64,000 nt of DNA from the NCBI GenBank assembly GCA_027062365.1, contig JAMOTK010000050.1:1-64000 (forward strand). The letters are read 5' to 3'. Positions 16,360 to 26,304 of this stretch are shown here, piece by piece. Within the stretch, counting starts at the first letter, position 1; the number at the start of each line of letters is the position of its first letter. The notes beneath the pieces are model-generated. The model saw only the letters and a list, made by a program, of their open reading frames with translations, searched no databases and was not told the origin of the DNA. The translations under genes were made by a program, and so were the position numbers. Origin of the DNA: Sulfurovum sp. GTDB taxonomy: Bacteria > Campylobacterota > Campylobacteria > Campylobacterales > Sulfurovaceae.

Positions 16360-19099
16360 CTTCTTGTAATGTGTATGAAAGTGTGGTAATACCATCAGCT
16401 TCTTCTTGTATATCTACTTTGGGTTCACTCTTTAAAGTACAGCCTTTTAATACATGGTAGCGTAAATAAAAAGGAACTTCTGAATGAAATGTAAAAAATT
16501 TATTTTTACCCTCTTCTTTATATGATTGAACCATTCCATTGCTATCCAATAGATAGTTTTGTGATTTTAAATTTTTACGCAATTTAATGATATGCTGAGC
16601 ATCAGGAGAGAGGTGAATATATTGATTTTCAAGATATTCTTTTGTACCTAATACCCCTTTTGAAGCATCTATATCAACAATATTACTTTTAGATAAACGT
16701 ATCGTTTTTAAAGACTTACTCCCTTTAATCATCCAACTATCCTTTTCTTTGGCTATAGATATTTCATAAAAATCCATCACTTTAGGGATATATGTTGAAG
16801 TATAAATAGGCATGACATCTTGCTTCATTGCCCATTCATATACTTTACGCAAGGCGTTCAATGAAGCACTTTTAGAAGCAGAATAAATATGATAATAAAT
16901 ATCAATAGGTTTTAGCCGTTTAGGCTTATTGGTAAATTTAAATGTTTGTATGACACGCTTAAATCCCCAAAATGGGCCTAACCAATCATTGGTATACACA
17001 TTTTCATTTTGAGCCCCTGTAAAGATTTGATAATAGTCTCCACGTTTGAGTCCCAAAGGAGCAATATGGCTTAACCATGGTGAGGCATTGACAATCGTAG
17101 TGTCTCCTCCATTGATATGTAAAATATTATTTTTATACATATATTCTAGTGTCATTGCTGTGGGTAAACAATCTCCACTCCAAAAGGTCATATTTGCTTT
17201 TTTATCTTTAGGCATTAAAGTTTTATTGATATACGTTAAAGACCCCCCAATTTCTCTATCAAGGGAAAAGTCATAATCTTTTACCTTCAATCTATATTCT
17301 GGATTTAAGTCATCATTAATAATCTCTTTCCAATAAAAAGGATGGGTATAAGTATGTGTCACACCCTCAATATATTTAAGAGCAAACATCTTTTTTGCAA
17401 TCTTTTCTAATGCTTCACTAGACTTCGGATACAATCCATGTTTTGCTGTCTCTGCCTCAATAATAGAGATAGAGATAGGTGTTTTATACTTCTTTAAAAT
17501 CTTTTCATAGAGTACTTCTCCAGAAAATAACGCAGGATTCCATTCAGCTTTATTCATAATACCATCTCCATCGACATGTGAGAAAAATAGACGTTTACCA
17601 TTTTCTGTTGTCACATCAGGTATAGGCAAGATAGGTAAACGTAAGGTATCTTCTATCAAAGTAAAAGGATTACTAATCCAAAGATTCTTTTTATTAATAC
17701 TAGCTAAGATAGACCCATCAAATGCATATCCTCCCCATGGGGTAATGGCTGCAATTACACTTTTATTTTTGCCTTTACCTACTTGACAAATAGCTGTAGA
17801 TTTTTGAGGTGTAAAGAAAATATTTTTAGCAGGGGTAAAAGGGTCTATTTCAAATCCCATATATTTATTATTACAAGAAATCTTATCTGTATTTTTATAA
17901 GAAATATTATTATTTTCTTTGGTATTTATTTTTAATAAACGAAAGGTATTTGGATGTAATTCTACATTTAAAGTGCCTAAAAATAACATTTTTATACCTG
18001 TTTTGTAAAAGGTACTAATTTGTTTTTCAAGTTTTGTATCATACTCTTTATAATAATTACCTGTAAGCCAAAAGATAGCACCTGCGTAACGATTTTTATC
18101 TTTGAAAGAAGGTTTCCATGTAGAAATAGGCTGAAGTATCGGGATATATCCCAAATATTCTATAGGCATAGATAAGTTCAAAAAAACAATAGAAAAAACC
18201 ACATCATCATTAGGAGTATCATCAAACTCTGTATCATCATATAAGACTAATATTTCTCTTTTCATAGGCTTTTTACTACTATACCCTATGCTGTGTAATT
18301 CACGGTCACCAATATAGGGTATGATACCTAATGCTTCAATATCTTGTATTGTTTTATTAATTAATGGAATATTGTCTTGAGGTACATAATCTACAGCTAT
18401 CACAGGTATATCATAAGATTTTATTTTATCAATCTGTAAGAGTAACCATTTTTTACTTGATACGGGTACTTTTTGGTAACTTAAATCTTTGGAAGACAAG
18501 CCATGAAAGAGGGATTCAAACAGTACTGCTTCTATCTCACTATGTACTTCATCAATAATATCAAAGCCTCGGTTAATAATCAATTTAGCCTTAGGGTATC
18601 GTTTATGAAAGGCATGAATAAACCCAATAAGTCCTTGCCTCATTTTCTCTTTTTGTTCTTTACTTTTGGCTACAATATGATAAGAATCCAGTGTGTCAAA
18701 AAAGAAATTTTTAAATCCTTTATTCTGTAGATGGTCAATAACATTTATAAACAAAAAATCTTGATATGCTTGATTACTAATATCCATTACCTTAGCATTC
18801 CATAGTTTATTTTTACCTAAAACCCAATCAGACTTTATCTCCTTAGCATATACTTGTGCTTTCTCTACTTCACCAATACTCACATAGGCATAAATATCAT
18901 CTTTATAGAGGTTAAATCCATGTGTATACGTATTGACATGGTCTGGTTGTAAGATAATATAATCATGTATCCCTACTAAAGAATAAGGTATATCATCTCC
19001 ATAATATACCATAGCACTTTTCTTTTCAAATGGGGAAGCGTGTAGTAAAATAGGTAAGACTACCCATAAGACTATTTTAATGTAGCATGAAAGTTTCAT
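16331..19099 (-). CDS. pelA: PelA, Pel polysaccharide hydrolase/deacetylase
   Basis: The 922-residue periplasmic protein has a signal peptide (1-21) and an N-terminal GH114-type hydrolase (about 28-265). In the hydrolase, FFFDTLDSY (132-140) and Glu195 in VLFESLF are the likely catalytic region. A Rossmann-like middle domain follows. The carbohydrate-esterase deacetylase has the metal-binding Asp pair in HVDGDG (Asp510, Asp512) and His582/His586 in HTYTHP. In Pseudomonas, PelA trims and partly deacetylates Pel in the periplasm, which gives the polymer its positive charge. All these key residues are present. The gene overlaps pelG by 23 bp. Here it follows pelG instead of leading the operon. 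Confidence 0.92.
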   Translation of the reverse strand: MKLSCYIKIVLWVVLPILLHASPFEKKSAMVYYGDDIPYSLVGIHDYIILQPDHVNTYTHGFNLYKDDIYAYVSIGEVEKAQVYAKEIKSDWVLGKNKLWNAKVMDISNQAYQDFLFINVIDHLQNKGFKNFFFDTLDSYHIVAKSKEQKEKMRQGLIGFIHAFHKRYPKAKLIINRGFDIIDEVHSEIEAVLFESLFHGLSSKDLSYQKVPVSSKKWLLLQIDKIKSYDIPVIAVDYVPQDNIPLINKTIQDIEALGIIPYIGDRELHSIGYSSKKPMKREILVLYDDTEFDDTPNDDVVFSIVFLNLSMPIEYLGYIPILQPISTWKPSFKDKNRYAGAIFWLTGNYYKEYDTKLEKQISTFYKTGIKMLFLGTLNVELHPNTFRLLKINTKENNNISYKNTDKISCNNKYMGFEIDPFTPAKNIFFTPQKSTAICQVGKGKNKSVIAAITPWGGYAFDGSILASINKKNLWISNPFTLIEDTLRLPILPIPDVTTENGKRLFFSHVDGDGIMNKAEWNPALFSGEVLYEKILKKYKTPISISIIEAETAKHGLYPKSSEALEKIAKKMFALKYIEGVTHTYTHPFYWKEIINDDLNPEYRLKVKDYDFSLDREIGGSLTYINKTLMPKDKKANMTFWSGDCLPTAMTLEYMYKNNILHINGGDTTIVNASPWLSHIAPLGLKRGDYYQIFTGAQNENVYTNDWLGPFWGFKRVIQTFKFTNKPKRLKPIDIYYHIYSASKSASLNALRKVYEWAMKQDVMPIYTSTYIPKVMDFYEISIAKEKDSWMIKGSKSLKTIRLSKSNIVDIDASKGVLGTKEYLENQYIHLSPDAQHIIKLRKNLKSQNYLLDSNGMVQSYKEEGKNKFFTFHSEVPFYLRYHVLKGCTLKSEPKVDIQEEADGITTLSYTLQEDVNVSILCL

Positions 19100-20456
19100 A
19101 ATCTAACTCCTTAAGTTCGTGTCTTACTACGATAAGACTAAATGTAAATGTAATTAATAAAGCGATAGCATAACCATACCCAAACATAGAAGGTCCCATA
19201 TAGATAGACAAAAGAGTCAATACCCCATTAAGCGTAAAAAAAAGTATCGTAAGCCACATGGCTATATGTTGGCGATCTAAATAATATAAAATTGCCATAA
19301 TAGACATAAATCCTAGCTGTAACTGAGCCCCTACTGTCAATATATAGAAAAGCCCTAGATAGAGTTGAGGGATATTTAACATTTCAAAGATACTCTCTGC
19401 CATGATAAATAACATGAGATTCATAATACCTTGAATCACAATGATTTCCTTGATAGCATGACGTACAATTTCAGTCATTTCATTTTGATACCTACGAATA
19501 TTTGCTAAGGTACCACCATTTCTTACAGCATCAAAAAAAAGGTCATATTTATCTGCAAAATCTGCTTCAAGTCGAAAAAAGAAAATAGCCATACCTGGTA
19601 AAATAGACAAATAAGCAAGAAAGATAGGGAGGTCATATACCACAGAAGCGTTGAGCTTCCCTATCGCTGCGTATCCAGTAAGAGGATGATACCAAAAAAT
19701 CACTTTATCTACCCATGCTCCCATATTATACAATAATCCAGCCACCCCTAATCGCCAATAAAAATTCTTAGAAAAAAATCCAAAACTAATTAAACGTGTA
19801 GATTCATAACTTTTAGTAATTAATAACATTAAAATAATCAGTAATATAGCATTGCCTGTAAAAAATATTAAAATTAAAGATTCTATGGTTTGCCCAAAAT
19901 AGTAAGAGAGTATAATAATTAATCCATACGCAAAAGCATACGCAAAGATAACTGCATGATAATATTTGAGACTCGCAGCTAAGATATTGGATATCCATAC
20001 CCCTGAGAGTACCAAAAAGGTAGACATTGTACCTAAAATAAAAAAATCACTTTCATCAGGAAAAACAAAAAACAATAGAGGTAAAACAATAGGAAAACTC
20101 ACTATCCACATTACCAATAATACACCATAATACGCAGGTAATACTTCATCTTCTTTTTCTGCATAAATTTTATCTGCTATATAACGGGTAAAAGGAAGTT
20201 GAATAACCCCTGTAATTACCATACTTGAAGCCAATGCTATTGCATAGGTAATCACAATTTGATAAGAAACAACAGAGCCATCAGCACCATCTACACCTAC
20301 AGTTGCAATATTGATAAAACCTACCACAATAATAGCAAGAATAGAAATAACCCATGGACCAGAACTTAAAAAAGCCGAATAACCATAGACTTTAGCAATA
20401 GAAAAGAGACTGTTTTTTTTGAGTACACGACGAAGTTCAAACCCTATACCTGCCAT
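19077..20456 (-). CDS. pelG: PelG, polytopic Pel export protein
   Basis: The 459-residue inner-membrane protein starts MAGIGFELRRVLKKNSLFS, the hallmark of PelG, and has about 12 hydrophobic helices. PelG belongs to the MATE/Wzx-like (MOP) exporter superfamily and forms the inner-membrane Pel synthase complex with PelD, PelE and PelF. Motifs SGPWVISILA and FIADKIYAEKEDE-like loops fit the family, and the segment around 270-320 is a larger loop. Its start overlaps the pelF stop as TAATG. Confidence 0.93.
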   Translation of the reverse strand: MAGIGFELRRVLKKNSLFSIAKVYGYSAFLSSGPWVISILAIIVVGFINIATVGVDGADGSVVSYQIVITYAIALASSMVITGVIQLPFTRYIADKIYAEKEDEVLPAYYGVLLVMWIVSFPIVLPLLFFVFPDESDFFILGTMSTFLVLSGVWISNILAASLKYYHAVIFAYAFAYGLIIILSYYFGQTIESLILIFFTGNAILLIILMLLITKSYESTRLISFGFFSKNFYWRLGVAGLLYNMGAWVDKVIFWYHPLTGYAAIGKLNASVVYDLPIFLAYLSILPGMAIFFFRLEADFADKYDLFFDAVRNGGTLANIRRYQNEMTEIVRHAIKEIIVIQGIMNLMLFIMAESIFEMLNIPQLYLGLFYILTVGAQLQLGFMSIMAILYYLDRQHIAMWLTILFFTLNGVLTLLSIYMGPSMFGYGYAIALLITFTFSLIVVRHELKELDYETFMLH

Positions 20457-21958
20457 TATTCCATTGCCTTGTCATAAATTTCTCTATATGTTTCCAAAAA
20501 TGTATCTTGTCGGTAATATCTCTCTACTCTATCTAATGCTGATTTTTGTGCTTGTTTCCATAAGGCTTCATCGGATAAAAATCGGATATAACTCTCAGCA
20601 AGGGCAGCAGGATTAGCAATACCCACAATCTCTCCTGCTGCACCTAATGCTTCATCTTCTTCACCCATCCCACCATAAATCAAATCTTTACAACTTCCTA
20701 CATCTGTAGACACACAGGGGACACCTGCTGCATACCCCTCTAGTATCGTCAGTGGCATTCCTTCACTAATTGAAGTCAATGTCAATAATCCTGTTTTAGG
20801 TAAAATATCTTTGATATTTTGAAAGCCCTTAAAGAAAAAGTTTTTCTGAAGATTAAGTGTTTCTACCATTTTACGACACTCTTCAGCATATTCTATATCT
20901 TCATCAAGTGGGCCTACTACCCATGCTTCAATATCTTCAATCTGATTGGCTGTGATACGAACAGCACGAATAAATGTTTTAATATCTTTAATCGATACAA
21001 CCCTACCAATAAGCGTAATGACATGAGGTACAGTATCTTCACGTTCTTCATAACACTTACGTAATCCATCAACATCTACTCCATTAGGTACAACACGTGT
21101 TTTTGCTCTATCTGCACCAAATTGTACTTGGATTTCTTTAGCCCCTGCAAATAAAGAGAGAATAGGGTCTGCCCTACCATAACAAAAACGCCCAATTTGT
21201 TCAAAAAAGTTTACCCACATTTTTTTGATATAGTTAAATTCTTCAGGTTGTTGCATCAATGTAGGTTTCTTAAAATTAATCCAATCTGCTGTAAGCATAT
21301 CAATTTTACGCTCTCGTGTATAGATACCATGTTCTGTTAAAATCAATGGTTTACCTGTATGATAAGAACCTAAAGTACCCATAAACCCTGCATATCCTGT
21401 AGAAGGACTGTGTAAAATTTTACACTCTGGCATCTTTTCTACAATATTTGCCAAAATCCATATAGGCTTATGAATATTTTTTACTGTCCAAAAATAATCA
21501 ATAAAAGGTAAATCAGGACAGTTTTCTAAATATTTTTCAGTAATAAATGCCCAAGATTGTTTAGAATGTAAAAAATGTTTATGTGTAATCTCTTTGGTAT
21601 AAAAATTTATATTTTTTATAGCCTCAGGCATCGTACCTTCACCCTCTCTAAACCAATCATACAAAGTAGCAATATCTTCAAAAGAATCTGTATGTTTTGG
21701 GGCTACTTTATGGACAGCTTTATCATCATCAAATAGATAATGTACTTCTAAATGTATCAAATTATCTGGTAATTCATAGAGAATATCTCCATAATCACTA
21801 GCAATTGAACCCAAAAACACAATACCAAATGTCAAATCAGGCATGCCATTAATCAGTTGATGAATCCAAGAAGAGACCCCACCTCTAATATAAGGATAGG
21901 TTCCCTCCCCAAAAAGTATCACATCTACTTTTTTACTCTCTCGTACTATAAATCCCAT
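20456..21958 (-). CDS. pelF: PelF, cytoplasmic Pel glycosyltransferase (GT4)
   Basis: The 500-residue protein has the PelF N-terminal motif FGEGTYPYIRGGVSSWIHQL (residues 16-35) and the nucleotide-sugar binding region with TRVVPNGVDVDGL. The GT4 E-x7-E motif lies in SEGMPLTILEGYAAGVP. No membrane segment is seen. PelF polymerises the Pel chain from UDP-hexosamine precursors at the inner face of the membrane. It starts 13 bp inside pelE and its stop overlaps the pelG start. Full length for the family. Confidence 0.95.
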   Translation of the reverse strand: MGFIVRESKKVDVILFGEGTYPYIRGGVSSWIHQLINGMPDLTFGIVFLGSIASDYGDILYELPDNLIHLEVHYLFDDDKAVHKVAPKHTDSFEDIATLYDWFREGEGTMPEAIKNINFYTKEITHKHFLHSKQSWAFITEKYLENCPDLPFIDYFWTVKNIHKPIWILANIVEKMPECKILHSPSTGYAGFMGTLGSYHTGKPLILTEHGIYTRERKIDMLTADWINFKKPTLMQQPEEFNYIKKMWVNFFEQIGRFCYGRADPILSLFAGAKEIQVQFGADRAKTRVVPNGVDVDGLRKCYEEREDTVPHVITLIGRVVSIKDIKTFIRAVRITANQIEDIEAWVVGPLDEDIEYAEECRKMVETLNLQKNFFFKGFQNIKDILPKTGLLTLTSISEGMPLTILEGYAAGVPCVSTDVGSCKDLIYGGMGEEDEALGAAGEIVGIANPAALAESYIRFLSDEALWKQAQKSALDRVERYYRQDTFLETYREIYDKAME

Positions 21959-22893
21959 GGACTACTCCACTGTTCGACAATAGGATAAAGCATAGTATTT
22001 AAATGCAATCGTTCTGACTGTTGAAAAATTTGTTTTACAGCATGAAATTTATGCTGATGATAATAGACTTCAGCAAGATAAGGAAGAATAAAATCTTTAT
22101 CTATCCCTTTCTCTATGGCTATAATAAAATGCTCTTCACTTTTATCAAATTTATTTTCCATCAAAAACATTTTTCCTAACGTTACATGTACTTTAGTATG
22201 ATACGGATGACTCTCTAGCACAAACTCTGCATATTTTTGTATTTCAAGTAAAAGAAAATGTTTTAAATCTTCATCTGAGAGTTCAAAATATACCATTTCC
22301 CAATACAAAAATATTAGCATTTCAGCAGATTTTAGTTTATATTCTAATGACTCTTCTTTATTAAAGATTTGCATTTGTTGATGTATCTTTTCATTAATAA
22401 TACGTTCTTTTTTATCTATAATAGCAAAACTATAGAGTCTAATTTCATCATTTTTACTCGTCAATCCACTTTTTACCAATTGTAAATCCTCTCTAGAAGC
22501 ATTATCAGCTAAAGACACCAATGCTTTCATTTTTAATGAACCATTTACGTTATCATCAAGAATAACATGTTGCATAGAACCCTCTGCAAAGATACGCTGT
22601 ACCTGAGGAAACTCTGTCTCAAATTCACTCATATTTATCATATTAATATCATTTAATTCTTTTTCATACGTCACAATTAAAAGATAGTATACAAGTCCTA
22701 TAGTCATTACATATCCAAAAATAGGCAAAGACATATTGAACATAAAAATAAAAATTATCATTATTATTTTATTAGTCTCAAATCTTTTTTTCAAAAAATA
22801 TGCTGAAACGATGCCTAATACTAAAGAAATAAATCCATGATATAGATAAAATACTTTCCACGAAAGTATGTCTGTAAAATCTATAACAGGCAT
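21946..22893 (-). CDS. pelE: PelE, inner-membrane TPR subunit of Pel synthase
   Basis: 315 residues with two to three N-terminal transmembrane helices (about 10-75) followed by helical repeats, including a clear TPR at about 230-265 (HVTLGKMFLMENKFDKSEEH). PelE in Pseudomonas has the same layout and binds PelD. Identity is low-complexity by sequence alone, so the call relies on topology and on its place between pelD and pelF, overlapping both by 13 bp. Confidence 0.85.
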   Translation of the reverse strand: MPVIDFTDILSWKVFYLYHGFISLVLGIVSAYFLKKRFETNKIIMIIFIFMFNMSLPIFGYVMTIGLVYYLLIVTYEKELNDINMINMSEFETEFPQVQRIFAEGSMQHVILDDNVNGSLKMKALVSLADNASREDLQLVKSGLTSKNDEIRLYSFAIIDKKERIINEKIHQQMQIFNKEESLEYKLKSAEMLIFLYWEMVYFELSDEDLKHFLLLEIQKYAEFVLESHPYHTKVHVTLGKMFLMENKFDKSEEHFIIAIEKGIDKDFILPYLAEVYYHQHKFHAVKQIFQQSERLHLNTMLYPIVEQWSSPWDL

Positions 22894-24131
22894 GTTTCAT
22901 CCTTAATATACGTTAGAACCAATTCAATTTCAGACATAGAAAAATTAGAATATTCTAAAAGTTCATTCTCTTTATATATATCAATTAAACGCTTCGTAAA
23001 TCCTTTGACCGAAGCTTTATCTACCAAAGGAAAAAGTATCGCTATAGCATCAAATTCATCACCTTCAATCAAGCTATATACTTCTAAGGTTCGTAAATTT
23101 TCGTCAAGGTTTTCTTTTAAGACATGGGTTTGTAATTTATCATAAGACTTTAGTACCAATACAGTAGAATCTATATGATATTGTTGATATAGTCTATCTA
23201 AACGATGTAATTCAAAACGAAAGTTTTCTTGAAAATTACCATACAAGTCATCCATAGTTTTTAAGGTATTTACCTTATGAAGTTCATCAAAAAAGTAACT
23301 CACTAAAATAGACACGGTAATAAAACTGTCTTTATTAAATGATAGAAAAGGCATTTTTTTAATAATAAATAATCCCTTTAATTCTTTATTAGAAATAGCA
23401 GGAATCACGGCTAGATATTCGCTAACGCAATTTAGTTTATTGTTACTTACATAAATAGGCATCTGTTTTTCTATAGCTTTTTGTACCATTAAATCTTTAG
23501 GATTAAACAAAGACGTTTCATTGGTATGGGCTAAAGTTGACATGCTTCCATCATCTTCTACCAAAATAATATAAGCCTCATCTATATTTACCGTTTTACG
23601 AATCAATAATAAAAAATCTTGGTATCCTTTATCAGGATTATCTGATGCTAAATTTTGTTTAATTACCGCAATAGAATTACGAAGGCTCATCGGTTTAGTC
23701 ACATAACTTTTTTCTATTTGGTCATGTGATATTTTCAGTGTATAAAATGCTTTTCCTAATTCTGATAACTTTTTATTTACAAAAATATTTTCTACGCTAT
23801 GAGAATCAATCGTACGATTCCAATAATAATAAAACTCTCCAAATATAAGTACTAATATAAAATGGCTTATAAATAATTCATAGGGAAACTCTACATAAAA
23901 GAACTTTAGAATAATACCTACCAAACCCATAGCTAAAATACCACTAGACATCCCATGAAATAGTGTAATAATAGCAATAAGTATAGTAATCTGATAAGAT
24001 TTTGATTCAAGCATACAAATATCTTGGGAATTAATTATATACCCTATTGCAAAATAGAGTCCCATAAGTACAGTGGTTTCAAGATAAGGATATCTTGCAA
24101 GTATTTTTCTTATTTTATTCCGTATAAGCAC
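22881..24131 (-). CDS. pelD: PelD, membrane c-di-GMP receptor of Pel synthase
   Basis: The 416-residue protein has four hydrophobic helices (about 17-100), a GAF-like domain (about 150-290) and a degenerate GGDEF domain (about 305-410). The GGDEF position reads EGDEF (356-360). The inhibitory-site position five residues before it is RTLE (347-350), where a RxxD motif is expected. Pseudomonas PelD switches on Pel synthesis by binding c-di-GMP at that site. The Asp-to-Glu change may weaken or alter binding. Its start lies 9 bp after pelC and its stop overlaps pelE. Confidence 0.9.
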   Translation of the reverse strand: MLIRNKIRKILARYPYLETTVLMGLYFAIGYIINSQDICMLESKSYQITILIAIITLFHGMSSGILAMGLVGIILKFFYVEFPYELFISHFILVLIFGEFYYYWNRTIDSHSVENIFVNKKLSELGKAFYTLKISHDQIEKSYVTKPMSLRNSIAVIKQNLASDNPDKGYQDFLLLIRKTVNIDEAYIILVEDDGSMSTLAHTNETSLFNPKDLMVQKAIEKQMPIYVSNNKLNCVSEYLAVIPAISNKELKGLFIIKKMPFLSFNKDSFITVSILVSYFFDELHKVNTLKTMDDLYGNFQENFRFELHRLDRLYQQYHIDSTVLVLKSYDKLQTHVLKENLDENLRTLEVYSLIEGDEFDAIAILFPLVDKASVKGFTKRLIDIYKENELLEYSNFSMSEIELVLTYIKDETCLL

Positions 24132-24140
24132 ACAATAGAC

Positions 24141-24656
24141 CTATTTTAGTATTTTTTTGTCTATCATGGAAACAATAAGTTCTTGTGCCACTGTCCCGAT
24201 AGAAGCATTTCCCCAACTATTATTCGAACCAATAGCACTCCATACAATTTTTTTTGTTTTTACATCCATACACTTTAAATGTAAACTAATTGCAGGTTCT
24301 CCATCAATGCCTGTTTTATAACGCCATTCACTAATACCTCCTAAAAAAAGGTAATCAATATGATTTTGTTTTGCCTCTTCTAATTTACTACTAAGTGTTA
24401 ATTCATGATTTTCTTCATCCACATAACTAGAAACTTTATATCCTTGACTAAGGAGAACTCCCTCAATAATATTACTAGCACGTAATCCTGCACGTGGGGT
24501 ATCTGTATAATTATCTAAAGGATATAGTGCCAAAGTTGCATTGTTATCAATTTCAGTAAGATTTGATTTTTTAGATATTGTAGGACCACTACAACCCACT
24601 AAAAACAACAACCCCACTAACATACTACTAACAATAATATATTTACTTCTATTCAC
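24141..24656 (-). CDS. pelC: PelC, outer-membrane lipoprotein of Pel export
   Basis: 171 residues with a lipoprotein signal peptide and lipobox LVGC (Cys22) followed by SG, then a compact mixed alpha/beta domain with LALYPLDNYTDTPRAGLRAS. PelC forms an electronegative ring at the outer membrane that guides the cationic Pel polymer towards PelB. The start is GTG at 24656 with a strong AAGGAGTGA RBS. It is the first gene of this pel operon and lies 85 bp from purH, with a -10 box between. Confidence 0.85.
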   Translation of the reverse strand: MNRSKYIIVSSMLVGLLFLVGCSGPTISKKSNLTEIDNNATLALYPLDNYTDTPRAGLRASNIIEGVLLSQGYKVSSYVDEENHELTLSSKLEEAKQNHIDYLFLGGISEWRYKTGIDGEPAISLHLKCMDVKTKKIVWSAIGSNNSWGNASIGTVAQELIVSMIDKKILK

Positions 24657-24696
24657 TAGTCACTCCTTATAATCAAATCATTCTAACTTCCTGCGA

Positions 24697-24702
24697 ATTA
24701 TA
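24697..24702 (-). promoter_or_regulatory. Probable -10 box of the pel operon
   Basis: On the minus strand the sequence reads TGC-TATAAT-TCG, an extended -10 in the 85-bp gap between purH and pelC. There is no good -35, which is normal for Campylobacterota sigma-70 promoters. The operon has no further obvious gap until 10707, so this may drive all ten genes. Confidence 0.55.
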
Positions 24703-24741
24703 GCATAAAAATATCAACTAAAAGTCAGACAAGGCTTCACT

Positions 24742-26289
24742 TTAATGCAAAAAGTGTCTAACAGTCGTAAAGTATAAAGAGATACCATGCTCATTAGATG
24801 CGTCTATAATCTCTTGGTCTCTGATGCTTCCTCCTGGTTCTATAATCGCTTTAATTCCTGCGACTGCAGCTGCGTCTATGCTGTCACGGAAAGGGAAAAA
24901 GGCTTCTGATGCCATGGCTGCTCCAGATATATCTATATCCATCTCTTTGGCTTTTTTCAAGGCACATTGAGCTGCGTCTACACGACTTGTCATTCCCATA
25001 CCTACAGCAACCATGGCTGCATCTTTGACATAGACCACACAGTTAGACTTTGTAAGTCCTGCGACTTTCCATGCAATTTCTAAATCTTTCATCTCTTGCT
25101 CTGTAGCTGTTAGGTCTGATTTTTTGTGGGCATTATGTACTTCATTGTCACAAATACAATCAGAGTTTTGATAGACAAATCCACCATCTACATGCTTGAA
25201 GTCGTGGCTATCTTTGCTCATGACTAAACGGCTATTTTTTAAGGACTTTCCATTTTGAGAAAAGAGTTTTAGGCGTTTTTTCTTGGCAAATACTTCTAGG
25301 GCATCTTCGTCAAAATCTACTGCCATTACCACTTCTAAAAAGATTTCATTCATCTTTTCTGCTAAGGCTTTATTCACGATACCATTGACAGCCACCACGC
25401 CACCAAAGGCAGAGATAGGGTCACAACGCAAGGCTTCGGTATAAGACTCCAAAAGTGTGCCTTTGAGTGCAAAACCACAAGGATTGCCGTGTTTTACGAT
25501 ACATACTGCGTCTTCATCACCAAAGCTAGAAGCGATTTTTAATGCACCGTTTACATCGTTTACATTGTTGAAAGAAGCTTCGCCTTTGACTTGTTTGAAG
25601 TTTTGGCTAAAGTGATTGTCAAATTCATAGAGTGCACCTTTTTGATGAGGGTTTTCGCCATAACGCGTCTGAAAAGATTTTTTACCTGTGATAAATTGAT
25701 AATCACCAAAACCATCATTAAATCGTCCATTCATATAATTGGCTATCATCGCATCATAAGAAGCCGTATGTTCAAAGGCTTTTATCATCAAGTTGCGTCT
25801 AAACTCTAGGCTATCTTCTTTGTTTTCCAACGCAGATAATACGGCATCATAGTCACTTACATCGGTTACAATAAGCACATCTTGAAAATTCTTCGCAGAC
25901 GAACGCACCATGGTTGGTCCTCCGATGTCGATATTTTCTATAATCTCTCCAAAGTCTTCGGTGCGTTCTATCGTCTCTTTAAAAGGATATAAATTCACAC
26001 AGACCAAATCAATGCCTTCAACGCCTAATTCTTTGGCTTGGGCTACATGACTAGCATCATCACGTTTGTACAAAATTCCTCCATGTACATAAGGATTTAA
26101 CGTTTTTACACGCCCCTCAAAACACTCTGGGAACTTCGTTACCTCATCAATTTCAATGACTTTAACCCCTGCTTCGTTGAGCTTTTTGTATGTTCCACCT
26201 GTGGAGATAATATCCCAACCTTGTTTCTCTAATCCTTGTGCAAACGACACAATGCCATTTTTGTCACTTACGCTTAATAATGCTCTCAT
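24742..26289 (-). CDS. purH: Bifunctional AICAR transformylase / IMP cyclohydrolase
   Basis: About 515 residues catalysing the last two steps of purine synthesis. The N-terminal MGS-like cyclohydrolase has [16 protein letters not shown] and [10 protein letters not shown]; the C-terminal transformylase has [25 protein letters not shown] and [11 protein letters not shown]. Full length. Two ATGs lie six bases apart (26295 and 26289). The RBS (AAAAAAGG) directly touches the first, so the second is better spaced. It follows purL by 9-15 bp on the same strand. Confidence 0.96.
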   Translation of the reverse strand: MRALLSVSDKNGIVSFAQGLEKQGWDIISTGGTYKKLNEAGVKVIEIDEVTKFPECFEGRVKTLNPYVHGGILYKRDDASHVAQAKELGVEGIDLVCVNLYPFKETIERTEDFGEIIENIDIGGPTMVRSSAKNFQDVLIVTDVSDYDAVLSALENKEDSLEFRRNLMIKAFEHTASYDAMIANYMNGRFNDGFGDYQFITGKKSFQTRYGENPHQKGALYEFDNHFSQNFKQVKGEASFNNVNDVNGALKIASSFGDEDAVCIVKHGNPCGFALKGTLLESYTEALRCDPISAFGGVVAVNGIVNKALAEKMNEIFLEVVMAVDFDEDALEVFAKKKRLKLFSQNGKSLKNSRLVMSKDSHDFKHVDGGFVYQNSDCICDNEVHNAHKKSDLTATEQEMKDLEIAWKVAGLTKSNCVVYVKDAAMVAVGMGMTSRVDAAQCALKKAKEMDIDISGAAMASEAFFPFRDSIDAAAVAGIKAIIEPGGSIRDQEIIDASNEHGISLYFTTVRHFLH

Positions 26290-26304
26290 TTTCATCCTTT
26301 TTTC

